Assembly (NCBI GenBank): GCA_016458225.1
Contig: JAEMGR010000003.1
Span: 558,001-622,000 of the forward strand
Source: Myxococcaceae bacterium JPH2
GTDB taxonomy: Bacteria > Myxococcota > Myxococcia > Myxococcales > Myxococcaceae
Direction: 5' to 3'
Length of the DNA: 64,000 nucleotides
Shown here: piece by piece, positions 48,787 through 57,288 of the stretch
Layout of the letters: the number at the start of each line of letters is the position of its first letter
How positions within the stretch are numbered: position 1 is the first letter of the stretch
The notes under the pieces: generated by a model
Told to the model about the DNA's origin: nothing
Databases searched by the model: none
What the model saw: the letters and a program-made list of their open reading frames with translations, nothing else
Position numbers and translations under genes: made by a program

Positions 48787-49803
48787 ATGCGATTGCGACA
48801 CTCGCTCACCCTCGCTGGCGCCCTGCTGCTCGGCCCTCTGACGGGCTGCGGCACGGAGACGGAAGCCCCTCTCTCCTCTCAGGAGACAGGTGATGTGATT
48901 GCGACCCAGGCCGCGGTCACCACCACGGGCTTCACCTCGCACTTCCGCCAGTGGTTGTCAGACAATGGCTATGAGCCCACCTACAACCTCATCCGAGACG
49001 ACCTCTCGGGCGGCAGCTACGGCGGCAAGTCCAGCGCCAGCGATACCGTGGTGAATCAGCCGGTGATTTTCATTCACGGCAACTCGGACAAGGCGGTGGG
49101 CACCGGCACGGCAGGACAGACGGGCTGGAATGCCTCGCTCGATTACTTCCTGGCCAATGGCTACAAGACGAGCGAGCTGTATGCGACGACCTGGGGCCCG
49201 GCCAACGCCGCCATGTCCGCATACCAATACCATTCCAAGACAAATGTGATGAAGGTCCGCAAGTTCATCGAGGCGGTGAAGGCATACACCGGCGCCGCCA
49301 AGGTGGACATCGTCACGCACTCCATGGGCGTGACGCTGACGCGCAAGGCCATCCTCGGTGGCTGGGCGCATGACGCGGCGGACGGCGGCGATTACTACGT
49401 GGGCGCGCCGCTCACGTCCTCGGTGGATACGTTCGTCGGCATCGCGGGCGCGAACCTCGGGCTCACGTCCTGCTACCAGACGGGCCCCGGCACTCCGACG
49501 TGCGGCTCCACCAATGGCTTGTACCCGGGCTACCTCTACTTCGGCTTCGTGACCGGGCGCTCCGAGTACCTCAATGACTTGCTCGCCAGCTCGGGCTACG
49601 AGGGCACGTACCGATACAGCATCTACTCCACGGCCGATGAAATCATCGGCTACGGCGGCATCGTCTACGGCAGCTACACCTCACGCATCCCCGGGCAGAC
49701 CGGTGAGAAGGTCTACACCGCGTATCCGTATGGCCACTTCAACAGCAAGGACCTCACCGGGAGCGTCCAGTTGAGCATGGTCAAGAACCACACCATCCCG
49801 TAG
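48787..49803 (+). CDS. Lipase class 2 (EstA-like) lipoprotein
   Basis: 338 residues from ATG 48787, which follows AAGGAG; the open frame upstream overlaps the dehydrogenase start. Lipobox LLGPLTG-Cys21. The alpha/beta-hydrolase core has the oxyanion region PVIFIHGNSDKAVG and nucleophile Ser180 in VDIVTHSMGVTLTRKAI, with the catalytic His probably in YPYGHFNSKDL. It resembles the Lipase_2 group of secreted bacterial lipases such as Bacillus EstA but is longer. It should act at the cell surface or outside, hydrolysing esters. A hairpin terminator follows. Confidence 0.9.
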   Translation: MRLRHSLTLAGALLLGPLTGCGTETEAPLSSQETGDVIATQAAVTTTGFTSHFRQWLSDNGYEPTYNLIRDDLSGGSYGGKSSASDTVVNQPVIFIHGNSDKAVGTGTAGQTGWNASLDYFLANGYKTSELYATTWGPANAAMSAYQYHSKTNVMKVRKFIEAVKAYTGAAKVDIVTHSMGVTLTRKAILGGWAHDAADGGDYYVGAPLTSSVDTFVGIAGANLGLTSCYQTGPGTPTCGSTNGLYPGYLYFGFVTGRSEYLNDLLASSGYEGTYRYSIYSTADEIIGYGGIVYGSYTSRIPGQTGEKVYTAYPYGHFNSKDLTGSVQLSMVKNHTIP

Positions 49804-49808
49804 TCGCA

Positions 49809-49857
49809 GTGAGCTGGGGTGCATCCCGAAGCCTCGGCCTCGGGATGCACCGCTCAC
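49809..49857. terminator. Bidirectional hairpin between lipase and alpha/beta hydrolase genes
   Basis: A long, almost uninterrupted stem: GTGAGC plus GGTGCATCCCGA pair with TCGGGATGCACC plus GCTCAC across a ten-base loop. It fills the 55-base gap between the convergent genes, so it can stop both transcripts. Confidence 0.75.
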
Positions 49858-49858
49858 C

Positions 49859-50968
49859 CTACTCCTGCTTCTCGGGCGTCCCCTGCCGAGCCGGCTCGGT
49901 GGGCGCGGACTCCGGCGCCACCGCTCCAACACTCGGCGCAGGGACCGTCTGAAGGAACGCCGTCAGCGCGGCATTGAAGGGACCCGGGCAGTCGAGTTGG
50001 AGGATGTGCCCACACCCCGGGAACCCCACCAGCTTCGAGCCGGCGATGCGCGAGTGGCCGTACTCGAAGATGTCTCGCGAGAAGCCACCGTGCATGAACG
50101 GGTTGGGAATCAACCGGTCGTTCTCACCGAAGAGGATGAGCGTGGGCGCGGTGATGTGCTGGAGGTTGTCGCGCACGAAGTCATCGTGGGCGAGCCCCGA
50201 CACCGAGCGGACGTTCGCATAGGCATACGCGTCGAACTCGGGCGCCTTGGAGAGGCGCACGCGCTCCTCGATGAGCCACTCCAGCTCCGGACGCCACTGC
50301 TGGAAGTTGGCCTGCCGCACGCTGCCCCAGATGGCGTACTCCGGCGCGCTCTTGATGAACTCCGTGCTCATGACGCGCGCGAACCACGCCTTCTCCTTCG
50401 GCGTGAACTTCTCGAAGCCCGCGGGCGACACCAGCACCACCGCCGCCGGCTCGCTCGGGTAGCGAATGGCATACGACAGCACCGTCTGCCCGCCCATGGA
50501 GTGGCCCACCAGGATGGGGTGCTCGATGCCCAGTCCCAGGGTCAGCTCGCGCACCGCGTCCGCCATGGCCTCCATGGTGTACGGGAACGTGCCGGGCTTG
50601 TCTGACTTGCCGAAGCCCGGCAGGTCCACCGCGATGACGCGGTAGCCCGCCTGACTCAGCACGTCGATCTGCGCGCGCCAGAACTTCAGGTAGCTGCCCA
50701 GTCCGTGGACGAGCACCACGGTGCGCGCGCCGGGCGCGGCGGGCATCTCCACGTAGGCCATCTCTGGCACGCGGGTCAGGCCATACGTGGCCGCCGTCTT
50801 CGGCAGGGCCACGCGCTTCAGGGGCCAGGGCGTCTTCGTCTCCGGCGACGAGTAGTCCAGGTCCTGGAACGACAAGGCGGGCGCGCTCGCATAGGAGCGG
50901 ACGCAGCCGGATGCAGAGGCGAGCCCCGCCGCGAGCAGCAGGGCCTTGAGGGCGCGGGAGGTGCTCAT
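49859..50968 (-). CDS. Alpha/beta hydrolase lipoprotein
   Basis: 369 residues from ATG 50968. Lipobox GLASASG-Cys22, then an alpha/beta-hydrolase domain: oxyanion HG in VVLVHGLGSYLKFW, the LPGFGKSDKP loop, nucleophile Ser157 in ILVGHSMGGQTVLSYAIRYP, acid in LILFGENDRLIPN, and His in FPGCGHILQLDCPGPF. The C-terminal tail is Pro/Glu-rich. It is the last gene of the TetR operon side, 2 bases after the outer-membrane protein gene (TGA-CC-ATG), which suggests the two work together, for example cleaving an ester before or after it crosses the outer membrane. Confidence 0.9.
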   Translation of the reverse strand: MSTSRALKALLLAAGLASASGCVRSYASAPALSFQDLDYSSPETKTPWPLKRVALPKTAATYGLTRVPEMAYVEMPAAPGARTVVLVHGLGSYLKFWRAQIDVLSQAGYRVIAVDLPGFGKSDKPGTFPYTMEAMADAVRELTLGLGIEHPILVGHSMGGQTVLSYAIRYPSEPAAVVLVSPAGFEKFTPKEKAWFARVMSTEFIKSAPEYAIWGSVRQANFQQWRPELEWLIEERVRLSKAPEFDAYAYANVRSVSGLAHDDFVRDNLQHITAPTLILFGENDRLIPNPFMHGGFSRDIFEYGHSRIAGSKLVGFPGCGHILQLDCPGPFNAALTAFLQTVPAPSVGAVAPESAPTEPARQGTPEKQE

Positions 50969-50970
50969 GG

Positions 50971-52638
50971 TCAGAACGCGTACCAGGTGAAGGTGGTGAA
51001 GGCGGCGAAGGGGTTCGTCTTCACCGTGGTGGAGCCGTCGTAGAAGCTGCCGCGGAACAGGTAGCCCGCGTGCAGGCCCACCGTCATGAGGTAGCGAATG
51101 GTGTAGCGGAGCTCCGCGTTCACCTCGGCGCCAATGAAGCGCCCGCGCCGCACCGCCGGGTCCCAGCGCGGCGGCGTGGCGCCCGAGTTGGCCAGGCCCG
51201 TGGCCAGCTTGAGGTTGAGCTTGTTGGGAATCATGTCCCACGCGGCGCTCGCGATGCCGGTGCGCAGGCCATAGCCCTGGTTGGAGATGTCCGTCACCGC
51301 GCCCGTGTAGTTGTTCACGGTGCTGGTGAAGGGGAACAGCAGGAGCATCTTGTGGTCGAACCACACCGAGCCCGGCAGGCCGTACTGGTTCAGCGTGAAG
51401 GCGCCGGTGTAACGGTCGTCATCCAGGTTGCTGTCGCCGGTGGTGAACATGCCCTCCAGCGACACCACGTCCGCGGGGCCACGGCCCCACTGGTAGAGCA
51501 GCTCCAAGTTGGCCGACAGGCCGGAGATATCCACCTTCTTGTTGAAGGTGGTGTCCTCGCGGTCGCTCTTGTAGCTGCCGGCGTTGTACATGACGAAGCC
51601 CGAGGCTCCGAAGCGGCCGGTGCGGAAGTCGATGTTGTGGTGGAAGTTGGCGCCCAGCCAGAAGACGCTGCCGGTGGGCCGCTCGATGTTGAAGCGCGGC
51701 GTGCCCACGAACGGGTTGAGGCCCGTGGACGAGGGGCCGCTCTTCACGATGCCTTCATAGGCATACGCGTCGCCCTTGGTGTCGTCGCGCAGGAACCAGA
51801 AGGACAGGCCCACGTTCGTTCCGGGCTGCACCGGGTACGCATAGTCCGCGGTGAGCAGGTAGATGAACTTGAGGCGCGGGTCGTCCTTGGCCGCCTTGTC
51901 CGTCTGCGCGCTGCCCAGCGGCAGCAGGCTCAGCTTGGACAGGCCCTTGTAGTTGCTGAACAGCGTCAGGCCCGTGGCGTCGCTGCCCAGGAACGCCAGC
52001 TTGTAGCCCGTGCGGATGATGTCGTTGAGGGGCGTGCGCGTCGGGTCGAAGATGGAGTCGTAGACGGGCTGCGTGCCGATGAGCAGCGTCAGCCGCGCCG
52101 GGTTGCGCGTGGGGTACAGCGCGACGTTGACGTTCTTCGTCTGGAGGTTGACCTGGTCGGCGTTGAAGCCGCCACCCTCGTTCTGCTGCGAGGCGTTGGC
52201 GGCGCGGCCCCAGAGGTAGTCCACCTCGAACTGCGCGCGGAAGGACGCCAGTCCATCCACGAAGGACGGGCTGTACTCGATGACAGGAATCCAGCGCTGC
52301 TCGACGTAGTACGCCGAGCGCCCCTGCTCCACGCGCACCGCGCTGCCGGACAGCGAGCCGATGGGCCCCAGCGACACGCCCTTGAGGCCCGAGGGGTCAC
52401 CGATGCTGTTCGTCACCGACAGCCGGGTGAAGAAGTAGTTGATGAGGACGAACTCGCGCGGCTTCGCGTCCTCCTCGCGGTCATTCGCATCCAACCAGTC
52501 GCCGTAATACAGACCCGGCACCGTGGAGGTCTGCGCCACGGCGGGCCCTGACAGCCCCACCAGTCCGAGCGCCGCCCAGGCCGCGCACCGGCGCAATCCC
52601 TTGCGTGCTTCGCCCAACCACCCTCCCGACATACGCAC
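50971..52638 (-). CDS. Outer-membrane beta-barrel protein, probable channel
   Basis: 555 residues. Signal peptide (AAWAALGLVGLSGPAVAQ), then many amphipathic strands with aromatic edges (FVLINYFFTRLSVTNSIG, RFGASGFVMYNAGSYKSDRED, LMTVGLHAGYLFRGSFYDG) and a C-terminal Phe (FTTFTWYAF), as needed for BAM insertion. Length suggests 14-18 strands. I do not recognise a named family; it is unlike classical porins and may be a lipid or hydrocarbon channel, by its neighbourhood. It follows a hairpin after the lipoprotein gene, so it may have reduced or separate expression. Confidence 0.8.
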   Translation of the reverse strand: MRMSGGWLGEARKGLRRCAAWAALGLVGLSGPAVAQTSTVPGLYYGDWLDANDREEDAKPREFVLINYFFTRLSVTNSIGDPSGLKGVSLGPIGSLSGSAVRVEQGRSAYYVEQRWIPVIEYSPSFVDGLASFRAQFEVDYLWGRAANASQQNEGGGFNADQVNLQTKNVNVALYPTRNPARLTLLIGTQPVYDSIFDPTRTPLNDIIRTGYKLAFLGSDATGLTLFSNYKGLSKLSLLPLGSAQTDKAAKDDPRLKFIYLLTADYAYPVQPGTNVGLSFWFLRDDTKGDAYAYEGIVKSGPSSTGLNPFVGTPRFNIERPTGSVFWLGANFHHNIDFRTGRFGASGFVMYNAGSYKSDREDTTFNKKVDISGLSANLELLYQWGRGPADVVSLEGMFTTGDSNLDDDRYTGAFTLNQYGLPGSVWFDHKMLLLFPFTSTVNNYTGAVTDISNQGYGLRTGIASAAWDMIPNKLNLKLATGLANSGATPPRWDPAVRRGRFIGAEVNAELRYTIRYLMTVGLHAGYLFRGSFYDGSTTVKTNPFAAFTTFTWYAF

Positions 52639-52705
52639 CTCGACCCCGCGCGCGGGGCGCTCCTGGCCTCGGATACCGCCGGGCCGCTCTCACTGACTTC
52701 GAGAA

Positions 52706-52731
52706 GGACCGGGGACATCGCGCCCCGGTCC
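52706..52731 (-). terminator. Intra-operon hairpin
   Basis: A perfect 9-bp stem GGACCGGGG with CCCCGGTCC on an eight-base loop lies just after the lipoprotein gene (stop at 52747) and before the outer-membrane protein gene. It may terminate or attenuate readthrough, splitting the operon into two parts. Confidence 0.65.
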
Positions 52732-52746
52732 CGTGCCCGCTCGCGA

Positions 52747-53364
52747 CTAGTTGATGACGTAGACCTGCACGGCGTTGCCGGCGAAGGCCTTGCCCGAGGT
52801 GCTCACGGACTTCGCGCCCACCGCGCCGTCCGCGCAGTGCCAGCCGGTGGCCTTGGTCTCGAAGTACAGCTCCATGGAGAGCTTCTTCGCGTCGTCGGTG
52901 AAGCGGGCGCGGCCCTCCTGCTTGAAGCTGCCGTAGTCCACCAGGACCTCGAAACAGCTCCCGTCCGTGGCGATGTTGGTGATGGTCACGGCCTTGGAGT
53001 CGAACACCAGCGCGTTCTGCGCCGCGTCGTGGTCACAGGTGCTGCCCGGCTGACCCACGCCCGTGGAGTTGCGGATGGTGCCCGGCGTGCTCGTCACGTG
53101 GAAGTTGCCGCCGCCCACGCCAATGGAGACCTTCTGGAAACACTGGGACGCCGAGCCCCAGTTGATGTCCTCATCCAGCGACAGGGGATGGCTGGGGATG
53201 TTGGCGCCCTCCATCAGGAGCGTCTTGCCCTCCAGGAACGCCAGGATGTTGGCCTGCGTGTCCAGCTTCGGCTTGGTGTCCACCGGCGTCTCGGTCTTGT
53301 CATCCCCACAGCCGGCGAGTCCCAGCGTGCACACCATCATCGCGGACCAGAACGTCTTCTTCAT
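52747..53364 (-). CDS. Lipoprotein of unknown function
   Basis: 205 residues from ATG 53364 (ribosome site GAGGAG at good spacing). Lipobox VCTLGLAG-Cys19. The mature part has paired cysteines (SASQCFQKV, GSTCDHDAAQ, DGSCFEVL, GWHCADGAV) suggesting two disulfides, and beta-rich sequence. No family recognised. The N-terminal LDTQANILAFLEGKTLLMEGANIPSHPLSLDEDINWG is distinctive. It lies between the MFS gene and the outer-membrane protein gene in the TetR operon, so it may be the periplasmic or outer-membrane partner of the transport route. Confidence 0.82.
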   Translation of the reverse strand: MKKTFWSAMMVCTLGLAGCGDDKTETPVDTKPKLDTQANILAFLEGKTLLMEGANIPSHPLSLDEDINWGSASQCFQKVSIGVGGGNFHVTSTPGTIRNSTGVGQPGSTCDHDAAQNALVFDSKAVTITNIATDGSCFEVLVDYGSFKQEGRARFTDDAKKLSMELYFETKATGWHCADGAVGAKSVSTSGKAFAGNAVQVYVIN

Positions 53365-53423
53365 GTGAGTGCTCCTCGTAGCTTCCGGCGACAGCGCCGG
53401 GGGGTGACAACACAGACACAAAC

Positions 53424-54683
53424 TCAGTGCATGGCCGGCGCGGGGCTCGACTCCACCGCACTTCCGGGCGAGTCCTTCGGGCGCAGCAGGTACACGCCGA
53501 GCATCAACACGCCGCCGCCCGCCGCCGTGATGGCGATGACCTCCGACAGCGACAGGTTCGCCTTCTCATGCAGCGCGGCCATGGCCGTGGGCACGCCGGC
53601 CGCGAGGAAGGCACCCACGTGGTAGACCAGACCCACGCAGCGCCCGCGCACGTGGGCCGGGAAGATGGACGTGAGCAGCATGGGCGTCACGCCGGTGATG
53701 CCCGCGCCCAGCACGCCGCCCGCCAGCGCGCCCAGCCACAGCGCGGACGGCACCATGCCGACGTAGAGCGGGATGAAGGGCAGCGAGCCCAGCACGGGGA
53801 TGGCCAGCGCCAGTCCCGCGCCGCGCCGTGCCGCCAGGCTGCCGCAGAAGATGGCGCCCACCAGCATCCCGATGTTGAACAGGTACAGCATCGGCGCGAG
53901 CTGCTGCTGCGTCATCCCCAACTGCGTCTGGAGCAGCGTGGGGTAGAGGCTGGTGTAGCCGTAGTAGGAGACGAACCCGAAGCCGAGCAGCACCGAGGCC
54001 CAGACCAGTCGGACCCCCAGGCCCTGGCGCACCAGCGCCATCAGTGAGGGCTGCGGCTGCTTCGACTCAGCGGCCTTCTTCCAGTCCGGGCTCTCCGGCA
54101 CCCAGAAGCGGATGGGCAGCACCAGCAGCGCGGGCGCGGCGGCGAGCAGGAACAGCGCGCGCCAACCCCACACCGGCACCACCACGGCCGCGGTCGCGGT
54201 GGCCAGCAGGTAACCCACCGCCCAGCTCCCCTGGAGGATGCCGGACGCGATGCCTCGGCTGCGCTCCGGCCAGTTCTCCATGGCCAGCGTGGCGCCGCTC
54301 GTCCACTCCGCGCCCATGCCAAAGCCAAACAGCGTGCGCAGCACCAGCACCATGGTGAACGAGTGCGAGAACGCCACCGCGCCATCACACACGGCGAACC
54401 ACACCACCGAAATCATCAGCGGCAGCTTGCGACCCCACCGGTCCGAGGCCCATCCCGCCACCACGCCACCCACCAGACGCAGCAGCAGCGTGAGGGTGAT
54501 GGAGAGCGACGTCACCGTCATGGTCGCGCCGAACTCCTTGGCGATGGCCGGCATGACGAGCAGGAAGATGGTGAAGTCGAACGCGTCGAGAATCCAACCG
54601 ACCCACGCCGCCAGGAAGGACATCCACTGGCCCTTCGTGGGCTCCTTCCACCAGGGCACCTGCGCCGGGCTCTGCGTCGTCAT
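53424..54683 (-). CDS. MFS transporter of the carboxylate/sialate type
   Basis: 419 residues, 12 helices. Motif A GWASDRWGRKLPLM between helices 2 and 3, and the opening DAFDFTIFLLVMPAIAKEFG, which in MFS proteins such as NanT, JEN1 and ShiA binds anionic substrate via the DxFD sequence. The central loop is short. It is probably a symporter of an organic acid, with the acyl-CoA ligase encoded immediately upstream (4-base overlap) acting on the imported acid. The exact substrate is unknown. Confidence 0.9.
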   Translation of the reverse strand: MTTQSPAQVPWWKEPTKGQWMSFLAAWVGWILDAFDFTIFLLVMPAIAKEFGATMTVTSLSITLTLLLRLVGGVVAGWASDRWGRKLPLMISVVWFAVCDGAVAFSHSFTMVLVLRTLFGFGMGAEWTSGATLAMENWPERSRGIASGILQGSWAVGYLLATATAAVVVPVWGWRALFLLAAAPALLVLPIRFWVPESPDWKKAAESKQPQPSLMALVRQGLGVRLVWASVLLGFGFVSYYGYTSLYPTLLQTQLGMTQQQLAPMLYLFNIGMLVGAIFCGSLAARRGAGLALAIPVLGSLPFIPLYVGMVPSALWLGALAGGVLGAGITGVTPMLLTSIFPAHVRGRCVGLVYHVGAFLAAGVPTAMAALHEKANLSLSEVIAITAAGGGVLMLGVYLLRPKDSPGSAVESSPAPAMH

Positions 54684-56245
54684 GGGGACTCCTGGTTCGC
54701 GCGAGCAGCCGCGGCGATGGCCGCGTCGCGCAGCTCGCGCTTGAGAATCTTTCCGGCCGGGGACACCGGCAGCCGCTCCACCAACTCCACCTGCTTGGGC
54801 ACCTTGAAGCGGGCCACGCGGCCCCGCAGGTGCTCCAGCAGCGCCTCGGCCGAGGCGGCCTGCCCGGGCTTGAGCACCACGAAGGCGCGCCCCACCTCAC
54901 CCCACTTCGCGTCGGGCACGCCGACGACGGCGCACTGCTGCACGGCCGAGTGCTCGTAGAGCGCGGACTCCAGCTCCAGCGGGTACACGTTCTCGCCGCC
55001 GGAGATGAACATGTCCTTCTTGCGGCCCGCGATGGTGAAGAACCCATCCGCGTCCTGGCTCGCCAGGTCACCGGTGCGCAGCCAGCCATCCGCGCCAATG
55101 GCCTCGCGCGTGGCGGCCTCGTCCTCGAAGTAGCCCGAGCACATCGAGGGCCCCTTCAGCCACAGCTCGCCCACCTCGCCCACGGGCACCGTCTGTCCGT
55201 GGTCATCCACCAGCTTCGCGTCGACGAAGTAGTTGGGCCGGCCGATGGAGCCCGCCTTGGACACCGCGAACTCGGGGCCCATGCTGAAGATTCCGGGCCC
55301 GAACTCGGTCATCCCGAAGCCCTGCTTGAAGGGCACCGCGTGCACCGCTTGCCACGCCTGGAGCAGCGGCACCGGCAGCGGCGCGCCACCGCTGGTCATG
55401 AAGCGCACCGAGGAGAAGTCCGTGCTCCGCCAGCGCTGCGAGTCGAGCAGCTGCTGATATTGCGTGGGCACCGCGAAGAAGAACGTCACCTTCTCGCGGG
55501 CGATGAGCGCGAGCAGCTCCTCGGGGTCCCATCGCCGCATGATGACGACGGTGCCGCCCACGGTGAGCAGCGGCACCGAGTACACGAGCAGCCCGCCCGT
55601 GTGGAACATGGGCGTGTGCGTGAGGGTGACGTCGCCCGGGCGAAGCTCATGCACCAGCGTGTTGAGCGTGTTCCACGCCACCATGCGGTAGGACACCTGC
55701 GCGCCCTTGGAGCGCCCCGTGGTGCCGCCCGTGAACAGCAGACAGACGATGTCCTCCGCGTCCACGGTGGGGTTGGACACGGGCGTGGCCGAGGTATGCG
55801 CCAGCACCGTCGCGTAGGCGTCCGCGCCCGGCAGGCCCACGGACTCCAGTGCCACCAGCCGCGGCCCACCGACGACGTGCTCGCGCACGTGCGCCACGGC
55901 GTCCCGGAAGTCATCGCCGAAGAGCAGCACGCTCGGGCGGACGGAGCGCACCAGGTCCGCCAGCTCGGATGCGTGCAGGCGCCAGTTGTACGGCACGAAG
56001 ATGGCGCCCAGCTTCCCGCAGGCGAAGAAGGCGTCCAGGTACTCCACGCCGTTGTGCGCCACCAGGCCCACGCGGTCGCCGCGCTTCACGCCGGCCACGT
56101 CGCGCAGCCACGCGGCCAAGGCCTCACAGCGCGCGTTCAGGGCGCGGTAGGTGAAGCGGCCCGCGTCACCTCGGGCCACATCCACCACGGCGAGCTGCTC
56201 CGGCCAGTAGAGCGCGCCCCGTCCCATCCAGTCTCCGATGAACAT
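54680..56245 (-). CDS. Acyl-CoA synthetase / AMP-dependent ligase
   Basis: 521 residues. ATP loop LLFTGGTTGRSKGAQVSY, motif HTGGLLVYSVPL, GFGMTEFGPGI, DGWLRTGDLASQDADGFFTIAGRKKDMFISGGENVYPLELES and catalytic Lys in SPAGKILKRELRD are all present. About 50% similar by eye to the ligase at 46078, so the two are paralogues. It would activate a carboxylic acid imported by the MFS protein. ATG 56245 stands 39 bases after the KAS III-like gene stop and overlaps the MFS start by 4 bases. Confidence 0.94.
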   Translation of the reverse strand: MFIGDWMGRGALYWPEQLAVVDVARGDAGRFTYRALNARCEALAAWLRDVAGVKRGDRVGLVAHNGVEYLDAFFACGKLGAIFVPYNWRLHASELADLVRSVRPSVLLFGDDFRDAVAHVREHVVGGPRLVALESVGLPGADAYATVLAHTSATPVSNPTVDAEDIVCLLFTGGTTGRSKGAQVSYRMVAWNTLNTLVHELRPGDVTLTHTPMFHTGGLLVYSVPLLTVGGTVVIMRRWDPEELLALIAREKVTFFFAVPTQYQQLLDSQRWRSTDFSSVRFMTSGGAPLPVPLLQAWQAVHAVPFKQGFGMTEFGPGIFSMGPEFAVSKAGSIGRPNYFVDAKLVDDHGQTVPVGEVGELWLKGPSMCSGYFEDEAATREAIGADGWLRTGDLASQDADGFFTIAGRKKDMFISGGENVYPLELESALYEHSAVQQCAVVGVPDAKWGEVGRAFVVLKPGQAASAEALLEHLRGRVARFKVPKQVELVERLPVSPAGKILKRELRDAAIAAAARANQESP

Positions 56246-56284
56246 GCGCGGCGTCTCCTTCCGGGTGGGGGTGGTGGGTGGGAC

Positions 56285-57280
56285 TCAGGCCGTCCAGCGG
56301 TACAGCGCGGAGGCCATGGCGAGTCCGCCGCCGCTGGCACAGAACGCCACCAGGTCGCCGCGCCGGACCTTGCCCTGCAGCACGGCGTCATCGAGCGTCA
56401 TGGGGATGCAGGCCGAGCCCGTGTAGCCCCACTTGTCCATCGTGTAGTGGGCCTTGGCCATGGGCTGCTGCATCGCCTTCATGGTGGCCTCGATGGTGCG
56501 CAGGTTGAGCTGCGTGAAGACGAACAGCTTCACGTCATCCAGCGACTGGTCCGCGCGCTTGAGGAGCTGATCCAACAGCATGGGCCAGCGCTCGGTGTTG
56601 AAGGTCGCGGGGAACTTGCGGACGAACTGCACCGCGGGCTTGCCGCCCGTGAGCGCCAGCGACTCCGCGGTGGCCGGGCGGTGCGTGCCGCCCGTGTAGA
56701 TGCCGAGCGCGTCGTGGTACTCGCCGTTGGCCAGGAGCTTGGCGCCCAGGAAGCCGGGCGTGGTGCCCGCGCCCAGCACCACCGCGCCCGCGCCATCCGC
56801 GAACAGGGTGCAGGTCTTCTTGTCCTTCCAGTTGATGTAGCGGCTCATCCCGTAGGCGCCCACCACGAGGATGCGGCGGTAGCTGTCGTCCGCGGCAATC
56901 GTCTTGGAGCCCACGTCGAGCGCCGTCACCCAACCGGCGCACGCCGCGTTGATGTCATACGTGCCCGCGTTCGCCGCGCCCAGCTTGGCCTGCACCACGG
57001 ACGCGGTGCCGGGGCTCAGGTAGTCCGGCGTGTCCGTGGAGACGATGATGAGGTCCAGGTCGCTCGCGGTGACACCCGCGCGCTCCATCGCCTGGCGCGC
57101 GGCGGCCACGCACAGGTCGCTGGTCGCCTGGTCGTCCGCCATGTGGCGGCGCTCCTTGATGCCCACGTTCTGCTGGAGCCACTCGTCCACGGACTCGCCG
57201 AGAATCTTCTCGACGTCCGCGTTGGTGATGAGCTTCTCGGGGACGTAGCGACCCGTGGAGAGGATCTGCGCGTATCGCAT
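56285..57280 (-). CDS. KAS III (FabH)-like protein with altered active site
   Basis: 331 residues with thiolase fold of the FabH type. The nucleophile Cys114 is intact in YDINAACAGWVTAL. At the place of the catalytic His of FabH (VPHQANLRI) the sequence is FVFTQLNLRT (Thr256), and the catalytic Asn (HGNTSAAS) is replaced by WGYTGSAC (Tyr286). GAGAVVLGAGTT and the final ASGGGLAMASALYRW match the family. A standard decarboxylating condensation is therefore unlikely; acyl transfer or non-decarboxylating thioester chemistry is more plausible. It lies 8 bases after the TetR gene in the same operon. Confidence 0.9.
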   Translation of the reverse strand: MRYAQILSTGRYVPEKLITNADVEKILGESVDEWLQQNVGIKERRHMADDQATSDLCVAAARQAMERAGVTASDLDLIIVSTDTPDYLSPGTASVVQAKLGAANAGTYDINAACAGWVTALDVGSKTIAADDSYRRILVVGAYGMSRYINWKDKKTCTLFADGAGAVVLGAGTTPGFLGAKLLANGEYHDALGIYTGGTHRPATAESLALTGGKPAVQFVRKFPATFNTERWPMLLDQLLKRADQSLDDVKLFVFTQLNLRTIEATMKAMQQPMAKAHYTMDKWGYTGSACIPMTLDDAVLQGKVRRGDLVAFCASGGGLAMASALYRWTA

Positions 57281-57288
57281 GAGGGTGT

